Positions 38,299-47,981 are shown, numbered from the stretch's first letter. The stretch is DNA of 64,000 nt from Mumia quercus (GCF_025506335.1 NZ_JANZYO010000002.1:296221-360220), one strand, 5' to 3'. Notes: generated by a model not told the origin, from the sequence alone. Program-made: numbers and translations.

Positions 38299-39776
38299 GC
38301 GACGCACTGTGGGTGGGGCTCGACCTCGGGACGCAGAGCGCGAAGGCGGTCGCCGTCGACGAGGCCGGAGTGGTGAACGCCTCGGCCCAGGCACCGATCG
38401 CGGGCACGCGCGACGGCGTCCGTCACGAGCAGCGCGTCGCCGACTGGGTGGCCGCCGCGCGGACGACCCTGGCGGGGCTCGCTCGCGACCTCGGCGCCGC
38501 GGCCGGGCGGATCGCTGGCATCGCCCTCGACGGGACGTCCGGCACCCTCGCCGTGCTCGACGAGGCCGGCCGGGCGACCGGACCCGGGCTCATGTACGAC
38601 GACGGACGTGCGGCGACGCTCGCCGACGAGGTGGCGAGCGCCGGTCACGCGCTGTGGTCACGCCTCGGCTACCGCATGCAGCCGTCGTGGGCGCTGCCGA
38701 AGATCGTGTGGCTCGTCCGCGAGGGTCTTCCTGCGGGCGCACACATCGTCCATCAGACCGACGCGGTCGCCTCCGCGATGACGGGCACCCTGGTCGCGAC
38801 CGACTGGAGCAACGCCCTCAAGAGCGGGTACGACCTGCTCGCTCTCGAGTGGCCAGCCGACGTCCTCGCCCGGCTCGGCGTCGATCCCGCCGTGCTCCCG
38901 GACGTGGTGGCGCCAGGCTCGGTCCTGGGCGTCACCAGCACCGCCTGGGCGAACGAGACCGGCATCCCCGCGGCGACCCCGGTCGTCGCCGGGACGACGG
39001 ACGGCTGCGCCGCGCAGCTCGGTGCCGGCGCCCTCACGGTCGGCGACTGGCACAGCGTGATCGGCACGACTCTCGTCCTCAAGGGCGTCAGCGCGAGCCC
39101 GGTGCACGACGCCGCAGGTGCGGTGTACGCGCACCGCGGCCCGGAGCCGGGCACGTGGCTGCCCGGCGGCGCCTCGAGCATCGGCGCCGGCGCGCTCACA
39201 TCGTTGCTCGCCGCGGCGCCCGGGACGTACGAGGAGGCCGCGCGCCGGCTGTGGGACAGCGGTGCACCGTTCCCGCTTCTCTACCCCCTGACCGGCACCG
39301 GCGAGCGGTTCCCCTTCGTCCGGCCGGACGCCACCGGCTTCGCCTTGGTCGACGGCCAGGTCCGTCCGCTGTCGGCGCTCGCGGGTGTCGACGAGGCGGC
39401 TGTGCTCCTCGGGACGATGGTGGGTGTCGCCTGCGTGGAGCGGCTGTGCCTCGAGGTCCTCGTACGCCGCGGCGCCCAGGCAGGCGGCCGGCTCAGCACC
39501 TCAGGCGGCGGAAGCCGCAGCCGCCTCTGGAACGAGCTGCGCGCGGCGGCGCTCGACCGGCCGCTCTCCTTGCTCACCTCGGCCGAGCCGGCCACCGGCA
39601 TGGCCGTCCTGGCACGCTGGGGTGTCGGCGGGGGCAGCGAGTCGCTCGGCGACCTGGCGCGTGCCGCCAACCCCGTGACCGCGCTCGTCGAGCCGCGCAG
39701 CGAGGATGTCTCGAGGATGCAGGCGGCCGCCGCCGAGCTCGGAGTCGCGTTCCAGACGAAAGGGTGGCTGACGTGA
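38295..39776 (+). CDS. FGGY-family carbohydrate kinase 2
   Basis: 493 residues from the ATG at 38295, overlapping the kinase 1 stop. FGGY features: WVGLDLGTQSAKAVAVD at 6-22, IALDGTSGTLAV, LMYDDGRAATL, a VVAGTTDGCAAQLGAG catalytic-Asp segment (about 231-246), VIGTTLVLKG and C-terminal LSTSGGGSRSRLWNELRAAAL. The GTSGT and TTDG motifs resemble xylulokinase-like and AI-2-kinase-like members. Same length as kinase 1 but clearly diverged. Substrate unknown. GTGA overlap with the phosphatase gene. Confidence 0.93.
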   Translation: MSDALWVGLDLGTQSAKAVAVDEAGVVNASAQAPIAGTRDGVRHEQRVADWVAAARTTLAGLARDLGAAAGRIAGIALDGTSGTLAVLDEAGRATGPGLMYDDGRAATLADEVASAGHALWSRLGYRMQPSWALPKIVWLVREGLPAGAHIVHQTDAVASAMTGTLVATDWSNALKSGYDLLALEWPADVLARLGVDPAVLPDVVAPGSVLGVTSTAWANETGIPAATPVVAGTTDGCAAQLGAGALTVGDWHSVIGTTLVLKGVSASPVHDAAGAVYAHRGPEPGTWLPGGASSIGAGALTSLLAAAPGTYEEAARRLWDSGAPFPLLYPLTGTGERFPFVRPDATGFALVDGQVRPLSALAGVDEAAVLLGTMVGVACVERLCLEVLVRRGAQAGGRLSTSGGGSRSRLWNELRAAALDRPLSLLTSAEPATGMAVLARWGVGGGSESLGDLARAANPVTALVEPRSEDVSRMQAAAAELGVAFQTKGWLT

Positions 39777-40375
39777 CCGACCTGATCCTCGTCCGGCACG
39801 GCGAGACCGTGTGGCACGCGGAGAACCGCTACGCGGGCGTCTCCGACGTCGGGCTCACCGACCGCGGTGCTGCGCAGGGCGAGGCCCTCGGCCGCTGGGC
39901 CGCCGCACACCCCGTCGACGCGGTCGTCGCCTCGACGCTGTCGCGGGCTCGGCTCACCGCGCAGCCGGCCGCCGACGCGCTCGGCCTGCCCCTGCGCACC
40001 GACGCGCGGCTCTGCGAGGTCGACTTCGGCGAGGGCGAAGGCCTGACACGTACGGAGATGGCCGCGCGCTTCCCGGACGCGCTGGAGGCGTTCCTCGCCG
40101 CACCTGCGCGGCAGCCGCTCCCGTCCGGCGAGCCCGGGACCATCGCCATCGCGCGTGCCCGCACCGCGCTCGACGCCCTCGTGAACGAGCACCCGGACGG
40201 GCGGGTGCTCGTCGTCATGCACTCCACGCTCCTGCGGCTCGTCCTCTGCGACCTGCTCGGGATCGACCCCGACCGCTATCGCACCGTCATGCCGTCGGTG
40301 ACCAACGGGGCGCTGACGACGCTGCGGACCGACGGCAGGCGCTGGGCGCTGCTCGGGTTCAACGTGCCGGTCTGA
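39773..40375 (+). CDS. Histidine phosphatase family protein
   Basis: 200 residues from a GTG overlapping the kinase 2 stop. Catalytic RHGE at 8-11 (LVRHGETVWHAENRYAG), ASTLSRARLTAQ, the acid region CEVDFGEGEGLTRTEM and the second His in VLVVMHSTLLRLVL. It belongs to the phosphoglycerate-mutase-like superfamily; small stand-alone members are usually sugar-phosphate phosphatases or mutases. Being last in the kinase operon, it may remove a phosphate from a pathway intermediate or overflow product (inference). A strong terminator follows. Confidence 0.92.
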   Translation: MTDLILVRHGETVWHAENRYAGVSDVGLTDRGAAQGEALGRWAAAHPVDAVVASTLSRARLTAQPAADALGLPLRTDARLCEVDFGEGEGLTRTEMAARFPDALEAFLAAPARQPLPSGEPGTIAIARARTALDALVNEHPDGRVLVVMHSTLLRLVLCDLLGIDPDRYRTVMPSVTNGALTTLRTDGRRWALLGFNVPV

Positions 40376-40392
40376 CGCCGCTACCGCGTACG

Positions 40393-40447
40393 GACGAACG
40401 ACGAGGCCGTCGCCCCCTTGCCGGGAGCGACGGCCTCGTCGTTCGTC
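40393..40447. terminator. 21-bp stem terminator between convergent operons
   Basis: Perfect 21-bp inverted repeat (40393-40413 with 40427-40447) and a 13-base loop. It lies between the phosphatase stop (40375) and the dipeptide-transporter ATPase stop (40461). It has no T-tract, but the stem is the longest in the window. Bidirectional terminator. Confidence 0.85.
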
Positions 40448-40460
40448 GCGGAGACGCTGC

Positions 40461-42170
40461 TCAGGCGGTGGTGAGCAGGTCCCGACCGGGGATCGCGTCC
40501 AGCAGCTTGCGTGTGTACTGCTCGCGCGGCGAGTCGAACACCTCGGTCACGCTCGCCGTCTCGACCACCCTGCCGTCCTGCATCACCAGCACGTCGTCGG
40601 CGATCTGACGGACCACCGCGAGGTCGTGCGTGATGAAGAGGTAGCTCAGACCCATCTCGGCCTGCAGGTCGTTGAGCAGCTCCAGGATCTGCGCCTGGAC
40701 CAGCACGTCGAGTGCGGAGACTGCCTCGTCGAGGACGACGACCTCGGGCTCCAGCGCCAGGGCGCGCGCGATGGCGACACGCTGACGCTGACCACCAGAC
40801 AGCTCGTTCGGGTAGCGGCGCATCACCGAGGTCGGCAGCGAGACCTTGTCGAGCAGGTCACGGACCTTCCCCTCGCGCTCCTTGGACGTCCCGATGCCGT
40901 GGGTGTCGAGCGGCTCGGCGATCGACTTGAACACGGTGTACATCGGGTCCAGCGACGCGTACGGGTTCTGGAAGACCGGCTGCATCTGCCGACGCAGCGC
41001 CATCGCACGCTTGCCCTTGAGCTTCGCGGTGTCGTACCCGTCGAACTTCACGGTGCCCTCGGTGGGCTCGAGCAGGCCGAGCACCATCCGCGCAACCGTC
41101 GACTTGCCCGAGCCCGACTCCCCCACGATCGCGGTGGTGGTGCCGCGGGGAAGCGCGAAGCTGACGTCGTCGACCGCACGCAGCTCGGTCTTCCGCCACG
41201 GGCGGTCACCCGGCAGGCGGAAGATCTTCGTGAGGTTCTCGACGACGATGATGTTGTCCTCGCCCTTGCCGACCACGCCCTCGGTCGTCGCGATCTCCGC
41301 CGCGATCTCACCGGCGGTCTGGATGGCGCGCTCGCGGACCTTCTCGCGCTCCTTGACCGACGAGAGGCGCTGCGACGCGATCGACGGGGCCGACGACACG
41401 AGACGCTGCGTGTAGGGGTGCTCGGGATTCTTGAGGATCTCCAGCGCAGGACCCGACTCGACGACCCGCCCCTTGTACATCACCACGATGTGGTCGGCGC
41501 GCTCGGCGGCCAGACCCAGGTCGTGGGTGATGAGCAGGACCGCGGTGCCGAGCTCGTCGGTGAGACCGTCGAGGTGGTCGAGGATCTGCTTCTGCACCGT
41601 CACGTCGAGAGCCGAGGTCGGCTCGTCGGCGATCAGGAGCTTCGGGCGTGCCGCGAGACCCATCGCGATCAGCGCACGCTGCCGCATGCCGCCCGAGAAC
41701 TCGTGCGGGTACTGGCGTGCGCGACGCTCGACGTCGTTGAGGCCGGCCTCGGCGAGCAGCTCGTGCACACGCCGGTCGGCGTCCTTGCCCTTGGCGACGT
41801 CGTTGGCGATCAAGGACTCCTTGATCTGCGTCCCGACGCGCCACAGCGGGTTGAGGTTCGACATCGGGTCCTGCGGGACCAGGCCGATCTGGTCACCGCG
41901 CAGGGCCTGGAACTCCTTCTTGCCCGAGCGTGCGACGTCCTCGCCGTCGAAGACGATCTGGCCGCCGGTCACCTTGCCGGTGCCCGGGAGGAGGCCGATG
42001 ATCGCGTGCGCGGTCGTCGACTTGCCCGACCCGGACTCGCCGACGATGGCGACGGTCTGTCCCGGGTACACGGTGAGGTTGGCGCCCTGCACCGCAGGGA
42101 TCGCCTTCTTGTCGGCGTAGAACGCGACGTCGAGGTCGCGGACCTCGAGGAGGGGCTGCTGAGTGCTCAT
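40461..42170 (-). CDS. Dipeptide/oligopeptide ABC transporter, fused double ATPase
   Basis: 569 residues containing two complete nucleotide-binding domains, equivalent to DppD and DppF in one chain. Domain 1 (about 8-260): GESGSGKST, FSGGMRQR, LLIADEPTSALDV. Domain 2 (about 300-565): GESGSGKST, LSGGQRQR, VVVLDEAVSALDV (Ala instead of Pro, frequent in DppF). Each domain ends with the oligopeptide-type HPYTQRL / REQYTRKLL tail that precedes the usual Fe-S-like Cys motif, which is missing here. It drives peptide or nickel-type import. Four-base overlap with the upstream permease gene. Confidence 0.95.
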   Translation of the reverse strand: MSTQQPLLEVRDLDVAFYADKKAIPAVQGANLTVYPGQTVAIVGESGSGKSTTAHAIIGLLPGTGKVTGGQIVFDGEDVARSGKKEFQALRGDQIGLVPQDPMSNLNPLWRVGTQIKESLIANDVAKGKDADRRVHELLAEAGLNDVERRARQYPHEFSGGMRQRALIAMGLAARPKLLIADEPTSALDVTVQKQILDHLDGLTDELGTAVLLITHDLGLAAERADHIVVMYKGRVVESGPALEILKNPEHPYTQRLVSSAPSIASQRLSSVKEREKVRERAIQTAGEIAAEIATTEGVVGKGEDNIIVVENLTKIFRLPGDRPWRKTELRAVDDVSFALPRGTTTAIVGESGSGKSTVARMVLGLLEPTEGTVKFDGYDTAKLKGKRAMALRRQMQPVFQNPYASLDPMYTVFKSIAEPLDTHGIGTSKEREGKVRDLLDKVSLPTSVMRRYPNELSGGQRQRVAIARALALEPEVVVLDEAVSALDVLVQAQILELLNDLQAEMGLSYLFITHDLAVVRQIADDVLVMQDGRVVETASVTEVFDSPREQYTRKLLDAIPGRDLLTTA

Positions 42171-43141
42171 CGCTTCTTCGCCTTCGGGTCGAGGGCATCA
42201 CGGACGGCGTCACCGAGCAGGATGAAGCTCAGCACGGTGAGCGCGAGCGCGGCCGCGGGCACGAACATCACGCCGAGCCGGGTGCCGGAACGGACGAGCC
42301 GCTGAGCCTCGGCGATGTCGTTGCCCCAGGAGACCACCGAGAACGGCAGGCCGAGGCCGAGGAACGACAGCGTGGCCTCGGCGACGATGAAGACACCGAG
42401 CGACACGGTCGCGGTCACGATCACCGGGGAGATGGCGTTCGGAACGATGTGCCGCCAGAGGTTGCGGCGGTTGCTCGCCCCGATCGCACGGGCGGCGTCG
42501 ACGAACTCGTAGTTCTTCACCTCGATGACCGACCCTCGCATGATGCGCGCGATCTGCGGCCAGCCGAACAACGCCAGCGTCAGGACGACCGCCATGATGC
42601 CGCCCCAGAATCCGCGGTCAGGGAACCAGTTCTTGACCGACGACAGGGTGACGATCGCGGCGAGGATCAGCGGGATCGCGAAGAAGATGTCCCCGACGCG
42701 TGAGATGAGCGCGTCGGCCCAGCCGCCCTTGAATCCGGCGACCGCGCCGGTGATGCCACCGACGAGGACCACGAGAAGCGTCGTCAGGACACCGACGGTG
42801 ACCGATGCTCGCGCTCCGTACAAGGTGCGCGACCACACGTCGCAGCCCTGGAAGTTGAAGCCGAACGGGTGTCCCGGCTCGGCGGGGTCGAGGCTGCGCG
42901 ACAGCTCGCAGAAGCGCGGGTCGGCGTTCGTGAAGAGCCCGGGAAACGCGATGACCACCGCGAGGATGGTGAGCAGCACGGCCGACGCGAGGAACAACGG
43001 GTTGCGGCGGAGCTGCTTCCACGCCTCGCGCCACTGGCTGGCAGGAGTCTCGTCCACCTGGACCGAGTCCACCGCCGCGAGGGGCGTCTCCTCGGCCGGG
43101 GCCACGTAGCGCTCCTGGCCCGGGAGCGTCGGCTTAGGCAT
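42167..43141 (-). CDS. Dipeptide/oligopeptide ABC transporter permease (DppC-like)
   Basis: 324 residues. The cytoplasmic N-terminus (1-45) contains WREAWKQLRRNPLFLAS, the OppC_N hallmark, followed by six predicted membrane helices. The EAA loop reads YEFVDAARAIGASNRRNLWRHIVPNAISPVIV. A periplasmic Cys pair (FCELSRSLD and FQGCDVWSRT) lies in the first loop, as in many actinobacterial DppC. Its ATG overlaps the upstream permease stop by eight bases. Confidence 0.95.
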   Translation of the reverse strand: MPKPTLPGQERYVAPAEETPLAAVDSVQVDETPASQWREAWKQLRRNPLFLASAVLLTILAVVIAFPGLFTNADPRFCELSRSLDPAEPGHPFGFNFQGCDVWSRTLYGARASVTVGVLTTLLVVLVGGITGAVAGFKGGWADALISRVGDIFFAIPLILAAIVTLSSVKNWFPDRGFWGGIMAVVLTLALFGWPQIARIMRGSVIEVKNYEFVDAARAIGASNRRNLWRHIVPNAISPVIVTATVSLGVFIVAEATLSFLGLGLPFSVVSWGNDIAEAQRLVRSGTRLGVMFVPAAALALTVLSFILLGDAVRDALDPKAKKR

Positions 43142-44060
43142 AACGGATCCTTGGGTCGAGAAGGGCGTACAGAAGGTCGACGAGCAGCGCCGCCAAGATG
43201 TACACGAGCACCATGATCGTCACGACCGAGACGATCGTCGGCGTCTCGCCGCGCACAACCGCCTGGTAGGCGAGGTTGCCGACGCCAGGGATGTTGAAGA
43301 TGCCCTCGGTCACGATCGCTCCTGCCATCAAGGCTCCGATGTCGACACCGAGGTAGGTGACGACCGGGATGAGCGAGTTGCGGAGGACGTGCCGGCGGAC
43401 GACGACACCCTCGGCAAGGCCCTTCGCACGGGCGGTGCGCACGTGGTCGGCGCTGAGGTTCCCGGCGACCGAGGTTCTCGTCAACCGGAGAACGTACGCG
43501 AACGAGACGAGTCCGAGCACGATCGCGGGGAGCAAGAGGTTGTAGAACGAGGTGTTGCCGCCGACGGTCGGTGGGAACCACTCCAGCTTCACACCGAAGA
43601 TGAGCTGGAAGACGAAGCCGAAGACGAAGATCGGGACGGCGATCACGAGGAGCGAGACGACGAGCATCGTCGAGTCGAAGAGCTTGCCCTTGCGAAGCCC
43701 TGCGATCGTGCCGGCGATGATGCCGAGGACGGCCTCGATCACGAGCGCCATCAGGGCGAGCTTGATCGTGACCGGGAACGCCTCGGCGATCAGGTCGATG
43801 ACGGGACGGCCGGTGAACGACTGCCCGAAGTCACCAGTGAGCGCGCCCTTGAGGAAGAGGAGCCACTGGATCAGGAAGGGTTCGTCGAGGTTGTACTGCT
43901 CGCGCACCTGGGCGATGGTGGCCTCGGAGACCGGCTTGTCGCCGAACAAGGCACGGACAGGATCACCTGGGCGAAGGAAGACGAGCGCGTAGATCAGCAG
44001 CGTCGACCCGAGGAGGACGGGGATCGTCTGCAGGATTCGCCGCGCGGTGTACCACCACAT
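43134..44060 (-). CDS. Dipeptide/oligopeptide ABC transporter permease (DppB-like)
   Basis: 308 residues starting MWWYTARRILQTIPVLLGSTLLIYALVF, the standard DppB opening. LRPGDPVRALFG and REQYNLDEPFLIQWLLFLKGALTGDFG follow. Six membrane helices; EAA loop DHVRTARAKGLAEGVVVRRHVLRNSLIPVVTYLG and a final GIFNIPGVGNLAYQAV segment. It pairs with the DppC-like permease. Separated from the binding-protein gene by 154 bp with hairpins, so it may be expressed at a lower level. Confidence 0.95.
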   Translation of the reverse strand: MWWYTARRILQTIPVLLGSTLLIYALVFLRPGDPVRALFGDKPVSEATIAQVREQYNLDEPFLIQWLLFLKGALTGDFGQSFTGRPVIDLIAEAFPVTIKLALMALVIEAVLGIIAGTIAGLRKGKLFDSTMLVVSLLVIAVPIFVFGFVFQLIFGVKLEWFPPTVGGNTSFYNLLLPAIVLGLVSFAYVLRLTRTSVAGNLSADHVRTARAKGLAEGVVVRRHVLRNSLIPVVTYLGVDIGALMAGAIVTEGIFNIPGVGNLAYQAVVRGETPTIVSVVTIMVLVYILAALLVDLLYALLDPRIRYA

Positions 44061-44081
44061 CAGTGGCCTCCTACGGGATGG

Positions 44082-44159
44082 GCTCTCCTCCCGAGGAGAG
44101 CGGTGGATTCAGGCCCGTCGGCACCGGTAGGCACCGGGAGCCCGCGCAGGTCGCGCGGG
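44082..44159 (-). terminator. Hairpins between peptide-binding protein and permease genes
   Basis: Two inverted repeats in the 154-bp gap: a 9-bp perfect stem GCTCTCCTC/GAGGAGAGC with a two-base gap (44082-44101), and CCCGCGC-N5-GCGCGGG (44141-44159). They probably cause partial termination or mRNA processing after the binding-protein gene. Nothing else is seen in this gap. Confidence 0.5.
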
Positions 44160-44214
44160 GGGCAGCCGGTGAGCTGCACCCCCGCGCGCCCCGCATGCGG
44201 TGGTGTGGAACCTA

Positions 44215-45843
44215 CTACTTCGTGATGTTCTGGTAGATCGGCACACCCTGCCAGTTGAACTTGACGTTCTTCACGCCCTTGGCAGCAGCACCGGTGGAGT
44301 CGGTGTACCACATCGACAGACCCGGCAGCTCCTCCATGAGGATGGCCTGCGCGTCGACGAACGCCTGGTAGCGATCCTCGTCGCTCTCCGCGCCTGCCGC
44401 CTTGGCGATCAGGGCGTCGAACTCCTTGTTGGACCAGCGGGCGTCGTTCGAAGCCGCGCCGGTGCCGTAGATCGGGCCGAGGTAGTTCGAGATCGACGGG
44501 TAGTCCGGCTGCCATCCGGCACGGAACAGAGCGCCGGTCTTGTTGTTGTCACGCGCGTCGAGGAACTCGTCGAACGTGGCGTAGTACTTCGGCTCGGCGT
44601 TGATGCCCAGGGTGTTCTTGATCTGGTTGGCCATCGCGTCGACCGAAGCCTTGTTGCCGGCGCCATCGGTGTTGGTGGCGATCAGCAGCTTCTTGTCGCC
44701 CCAAGGCTCGATCTTCTCGGCCTCGGCCCAGCGCTTCTTGGCCTCGTCGGCGTTGAACTCGAGAACCTCGTTGCCGGGGATCTCGTCGGTCCAGCCCGGC
44801 ATCGGCGGGGCGCTGAAGTCCTTGGCAGGCGTACGCGTGCCGAAGAACAGCTTCTCGGTGAGCTCCTCACGGTTGAGGGCCATCGAGACCGCCTGGCGGC
44901 GGAGCTTGCCGGCCTCGCCGGTGAAGCCCGGGAGGTCGACCGGGAACTGGAACGAGCCGTTGACCGAGCCCGGCGCCTCGATGGGCGTGATGCTCGAGTC
45001 GTTCGCGAAGGTCTGCAGCGCGCTGTCCGGGACGGTGTCCAGGACGTCGAGGTTGCCGGCCTGGATGTCGGTGTACGCAGCCTCGGTGTCGGTGTAGACC
45101 ACGAAGGTCACGCCGCCGTTCTGAGCCTTGCGGGCGCCGTCGTACTCCTCGTTCGGGACGAGACGGAGCTCCTTGTTGTGCTCCCAGGCCTCGAGCTTGT
45201 ACGGGCCGTTGCCGATCGGCGACTCGCCGTACGCCTTGATGTCGGAGTAGGCCGACTCAGGCAGCGGGTAGTAGGCCGAGTAGCCGAGACGCAGCGGGAA
45301 GTCCGACTCGGGCTGGTTCAGCTCGATGGTGAAGGTCTTGTCGTCGACGACCTTCAGACCCGACATCGTCTTGACGGTCGGGTTCTCCTTCTGGACCTCG
45401 TCGTAACCCTTGATCGGGTAGTAGAAGTACGAGGCGTTCTGCGCGTTCGTGCTCAGGGCGCCGTAGTTCCAGGCGTCGACGAAGGACTTGGAGGTGACGG
45501 GGGTGCCGTCGCTGAACTTCCAGTCCTTCAGCTTGACGGTCCACGTCTGGTTGTCGTCGGAGGTGATCGACTCGGCGACCTCGAGCTCCTGCGACCCGTC
45601 TTCCTTGTACGTGATGAGACCCGCGTAGAGCAGGTCGATGACGTTGCCGCCGCCGACCTCGTTGGTGGCCTGCGGAACCAGCGGGTTCTGAGGCTCGGTG
45701 GTACGAGCGGTGATGACGGCGTCGGTCGAGTCGCTCGAACCGTTGTCGTCATCTCCCCCGCCGCCGCCGCACGCGGACACGGTGAGTCCGATAGCAGCGA
45801 GCAGCGCCACGCCTCCGAGGCGAGTACGCCGGGAGAGTCGCAT
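44215..45843 (-). CDS. Dipeptide/oligopeptide ABC transporter substrate-binding lipoprotein
   Basis: 542 residues; AGGAGG lies seven bases before the ATG at 45843. Lipoprotein signal with VSAC-GG lipobox (Cys at about 25) and an acidic Gly/Asp/Ser tether. SBP family 5 fold: [92 protein letters not shown] and [10 protein letters not shown]. It captures peptides for the DppBC-ATPase transporter encoded downstream. Long leader upstream with a palindrome. Confidence 0.95.
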   Translation of the reverse strand: MRLSRRTRLGGVALLAAIGLTVSACGGGGGDDDNGSSDSTDAVITARTTEPQNPLVPQATNEVGGGNVIDLLYAGLITYKEDGSQELEVAESITSDDNQTWTVKLKDWKFSDGTPVTSKSFVDAWNYGALSTNAQNASYFYYPIKGYDEVQKENPTVKTMSGLKVVDDKTFTIELNQPESDFPLRLGYSAYYPLPESAYSDIKAYGESPIGNGPYKLEAWEHNKELRLVPNEEYDGARKAQNGGVTFVVYTDTEAAYTDIQAGNLDVLDTVPDSALQTFANDSSITPIEAPGSVNGSFQFPVDLPGFTGEAGKLRRQAVSMALNREELTEKLFFGTRTPAKDFSAPPMPGWTDEIPGNEVLEFNADEAKKRWAEAEKIEPWGDKKLLIATNTDGAGNKASVDAMANQIKNTLGINAEPKYYATFDEFLDARDNNKTGALFRAGWQPDYPSISNYLGPIYGTGAASNDARWSNKEFDALIAKAAGAESDEDRYQAFVDAQAILMEELPGLSMWYTDSTGAAAKGVKNVKFNWQGVPIYQNITK

Positions 45844-45936
45844 TGGAATCCTCCTGTTGTGTTGGGAACGCGCAGAAAAACTTCCGCACACCCATGGTTA
45901 CTCCGGATCAATCGACCAGAACAGGTCGGGGGCCGG

Positions 45937-45952
45937 ACACTTACCGAAGTGT
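45937..45952. promoter_or_regulatory. Palindrome upstream of the peptide-transport operon
   Basis: ACACTT-ACCG-AAGTGT, perfect six-base arms, 94-109 bases upstream of the binding-protein start. A TTGTAAC motif on the minus strand borders it (45951-45957) and could be a -35 element. Candidate operator; regulator unknown. The rest of the 274-bp gap (45844-46117) holds only the terminator at its far end. Confidence 0.45.
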
Positions 45953-46060
45953 TACAACCACCAGGCCCCCTGATCGTGACAGCATTCTTATCAGACCCTG
46001 GCAAGCCGAGTTTCGACGGGCCCCTTTTGGGGGCTTTTGTCCGACCCTGAAACACGGCAA

Positions 46061-46095
46061 GGCCGTCACACCCCGCGGGACGGGGTGTGACGGCC
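46061..46095 (-). terminator. Terminator after etfBA
   Basis: Perfect 15-bp stem (46061-46075 with 46081-46095) with a five-base loop, starting 22 bases beyond the etfA stop codon. It is the end of the etfBA transcript. Confidence 0.8.
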
Positions 46096-46117
46096 TCAAG
46101 ACGCGGACGACGTGGCG

Positions 46118-47074
46118 TCAGCCCTTGCGCTTGTTGACCTCGTCGGTCGCCTGCGGCAGGACCTCCTTGAGGTCGCCGACGACGCCGAAGTCGACGAGCT
46201 CGAAGATCGGCGCCTCCTCGTCCTTGTTGACGGCGACGATCGTCTTGGAGGTCTGCATGCCGGCGCGGTGCTGGATCGCACCGGAGATGCCGTTGGCGAC
46301 GTACAGCTGCGGCGAGACCGTCTTGCCGGTCTGGCCGACCTGGAAGCTGTGCGGGTACCAGCCCGAGTCGACGGCCGCGCGCGAGGCGCCCACGGCAGCG
46401 CCGAGAGCATCGGCGAACGCCTCCACCTGGCTGAAGTCACCACCGGTGCCACGGCCGCCGGAGACGACGATCGCGGCCTCGGTCAGCTCCGGACGGCCGG
46501 TGGCCTCACGCGGCTTGGAGTCGGTGATCTTGGCGCCCTTGGCGGCGTCGGAGACGGTGACGGACACCGCCTCGAGGGCCGCAGCGGCAGGAGCCTTCTC
46601 CGGGGTCGCCGAGTTCGGCTTGACGGCGACGATCGGGGTGCCCTTGGTGACGGTCGCCTCGACGGTGAAGTTGCCCGCGAAGACCGACTGCGTGGTCTCC
46701 ACGCCCTCGCCGCCTGCACGGACGTCGACGGCGTCGGTGAGCAGGCCGGACTCGGTCTTGATCGCGAGACGGCCCGCGATCTCCTTGCCCTCGGCCGAGG
46801 AGGAGACGAGGACCGCGCCGGGCTGCTTGTCGGCGACGAGCTGGGCGAGCGCCTCGGCCTTGGGGGCGACGAGGTACTCGGTCAGCTCGGGGGCGTCGAG
46901 GACGTAGACCTTCTCCGCGCCGTACTCGGCGAGGTAGGACTGCGCCGTGTCCGCGCCGGAGCCGATGAAGACGGCCGACGGGGTGCCCAGACGACGGGCG
47001 AGCGTCAGGAGCTCGCCGGTGGTCTTGCGGACGGTGCCGTCGACGTGGTCGACGAGAACGAAAATCTCACTCAT
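46118..47074 (-). CDS. etfA: Electron transfer flavoprotein alpha subunit
   Basis: 318 residues. N-terminal nucleotide-fold domain ([27 protein letters not shown]) and C-terminal FAD domain (about 195-318) with [64 protein letters not shown] and [24 protein letters not shown]. It accepts electrons from acyl-CoA dehydrogenases and passes them toward the quinone pool. Downstream of etfB with a 13-bp gap. Confidence 0.97.
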   Translation of the reverse strand: MSEIFVLVDHVDGTVRKTTGELLTLARRLGTPSAVFIGSGADTAQSYLAEYGAEKVYVLDAPELTEYLVAPKAEALAQLVADKQPGAVLVSSSAEGKEIAGRLAIKTESGLLTDAVDVRAGGEGVETTQSVFAGNFTVEATVTKGTPIVAVKPNSATPEKAPAAAALEAVSVTVSDAAKGAKITDSKPREATGRPELTEAAIVVSGGRGTGGDFSQVEAFADALGAAVGASRAAVDSGWYPHSFQVGQTGKTVSPQLYVANGISGAIQHRAGMQTSKTIVAVNKDEEAPIFELVDFGVVGDLKEVLPQATDEVNKRKG

Positions 47075-47087
47075 CTGTCGCTGCTCC

Positions 47088-47867
47088 TCAGACGAACTTC
47101 TTCGACGCGAGGAACTCGGCCAGCTTGACGCCGCCGTCTCCCTCGTCGGTGACGATCTCGCCGGCGGTCCGCGGCGGGCGCGGCGCGAACGAGAGGACCT
47201 TGGTCCAGGCGGCGTCGAGGCCGACCTCGGACGACTCGATGCCGAGGTCGGAGAGGGTGAGGTCCTCGACCGGCTTCTTCTTCGCCGCCATGATGCCCTT
47301 GAAGGACGGGTAGCGGGGCTCGCCCGACTGGTCCGTCACCGATACGACCGCCGGGGCGGTGGCGGTGATGGTCTCGGTCGCGACGTCGCCGTCACGGCGG
47401 ACGGTGACCGTCGAGCCGTCGACGGTGATCTCCGAGCCGTAGGTGACCGCGGGGAGGCCGAGGCGCTCGGCGACCATGGTCGGGACGACACCCATCGTGC
47501 CGTCGGTCGAGCTCATGCCGAAGAACACGAGGTCGTACTCGAGGGTCCCCAGCGCCTTGGCGAGGATCAGCGACGTCGCGACGGCGTCGGAGCCCGCGAT
47601 GTCGTCGTCCTCGACGTGGACACCCTTGTCCGCCCCCATCTGGAGCGCCTTGCGGACGGCGTCGGCAGCGTCGGCCGGGCCGACCGTCAGGACGGTCACC
47701 TCGCCGTCGTTGTTCTCGGCGACCTGCAGGGCCTGCTCGACGGCGTACTCGTCGAGCTCCGAGAGCAGACCGTCGACGCCTTCGCGGTCCACGGTGTTGT
47801 CCGACGAGTCAAAGGACCGGTCCGCCGTAGCGTCCGGTACGTACTTCACACAGACGACGATGTTCAT
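47088..47867 (-). CDS. etfB: Electron transfer flavoprotein beta subunit
   Basis: 259 residues from the ATG at 47867, beginning MNIVVCVKYVPDATADRSF. AMP-binding ETF-beta core: LDEYAVEQALQVAE, VTVLTVGPADAADAVRKALQMGADKGVHV, LVFFGMSSTDGTMGVVPTMVAERLGLP and PRYPSFKGIMAAKKKPVEDLTLSDLGI, the ETF-beta signature. Works with EtfA in fatty-acid and amino-acid oxidation. A palindromic operator lies 115-139 bases upstream. Confidence 0.97.
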   Translation of the reverse strand: MNIVVCVKYVPDATADRSFDSSDNTVDREGVDGLLSELDEYAVEQALQVAENNDGEVTVLTVGPADAADAVRKALQMGADKGVHVEDDDIAGSDAVATSLILAKALGTLEYDLVFFGMSSTDGTMGVVPTMVAERLGLPAVTYGSEITVDGSTVTVRRDGDVATETITATAPAVVSVTDQSGEPRYPSFKGIMAAKKKPVEDLTLSDLGIESSEVGLDAAWTKVLSFAPRPPRTAGEIVTDEGDGGVKLAEFLASKKFV

Positions 47868-47981
47868 GGCCTTCTCGGCCCCTCCTGTGGAGTCGACTTC
47901 GTACACGGCGCTCGCACGGGACGCGCGTCGCGGCAGCCGCGGGCGACTGCGTTGCGGAGCCGTGAGACGTCCCCGCAACCC

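Noticed and set aside
46020-46038. GCCCC-TTTTG-GGGGC followed by TTTT, looking like a plus-strand terminator
   Set aside because: No plus-strand gene ends there; both neighbouring genes are on the minus strand and the etfBA terminator is the better hairpin.
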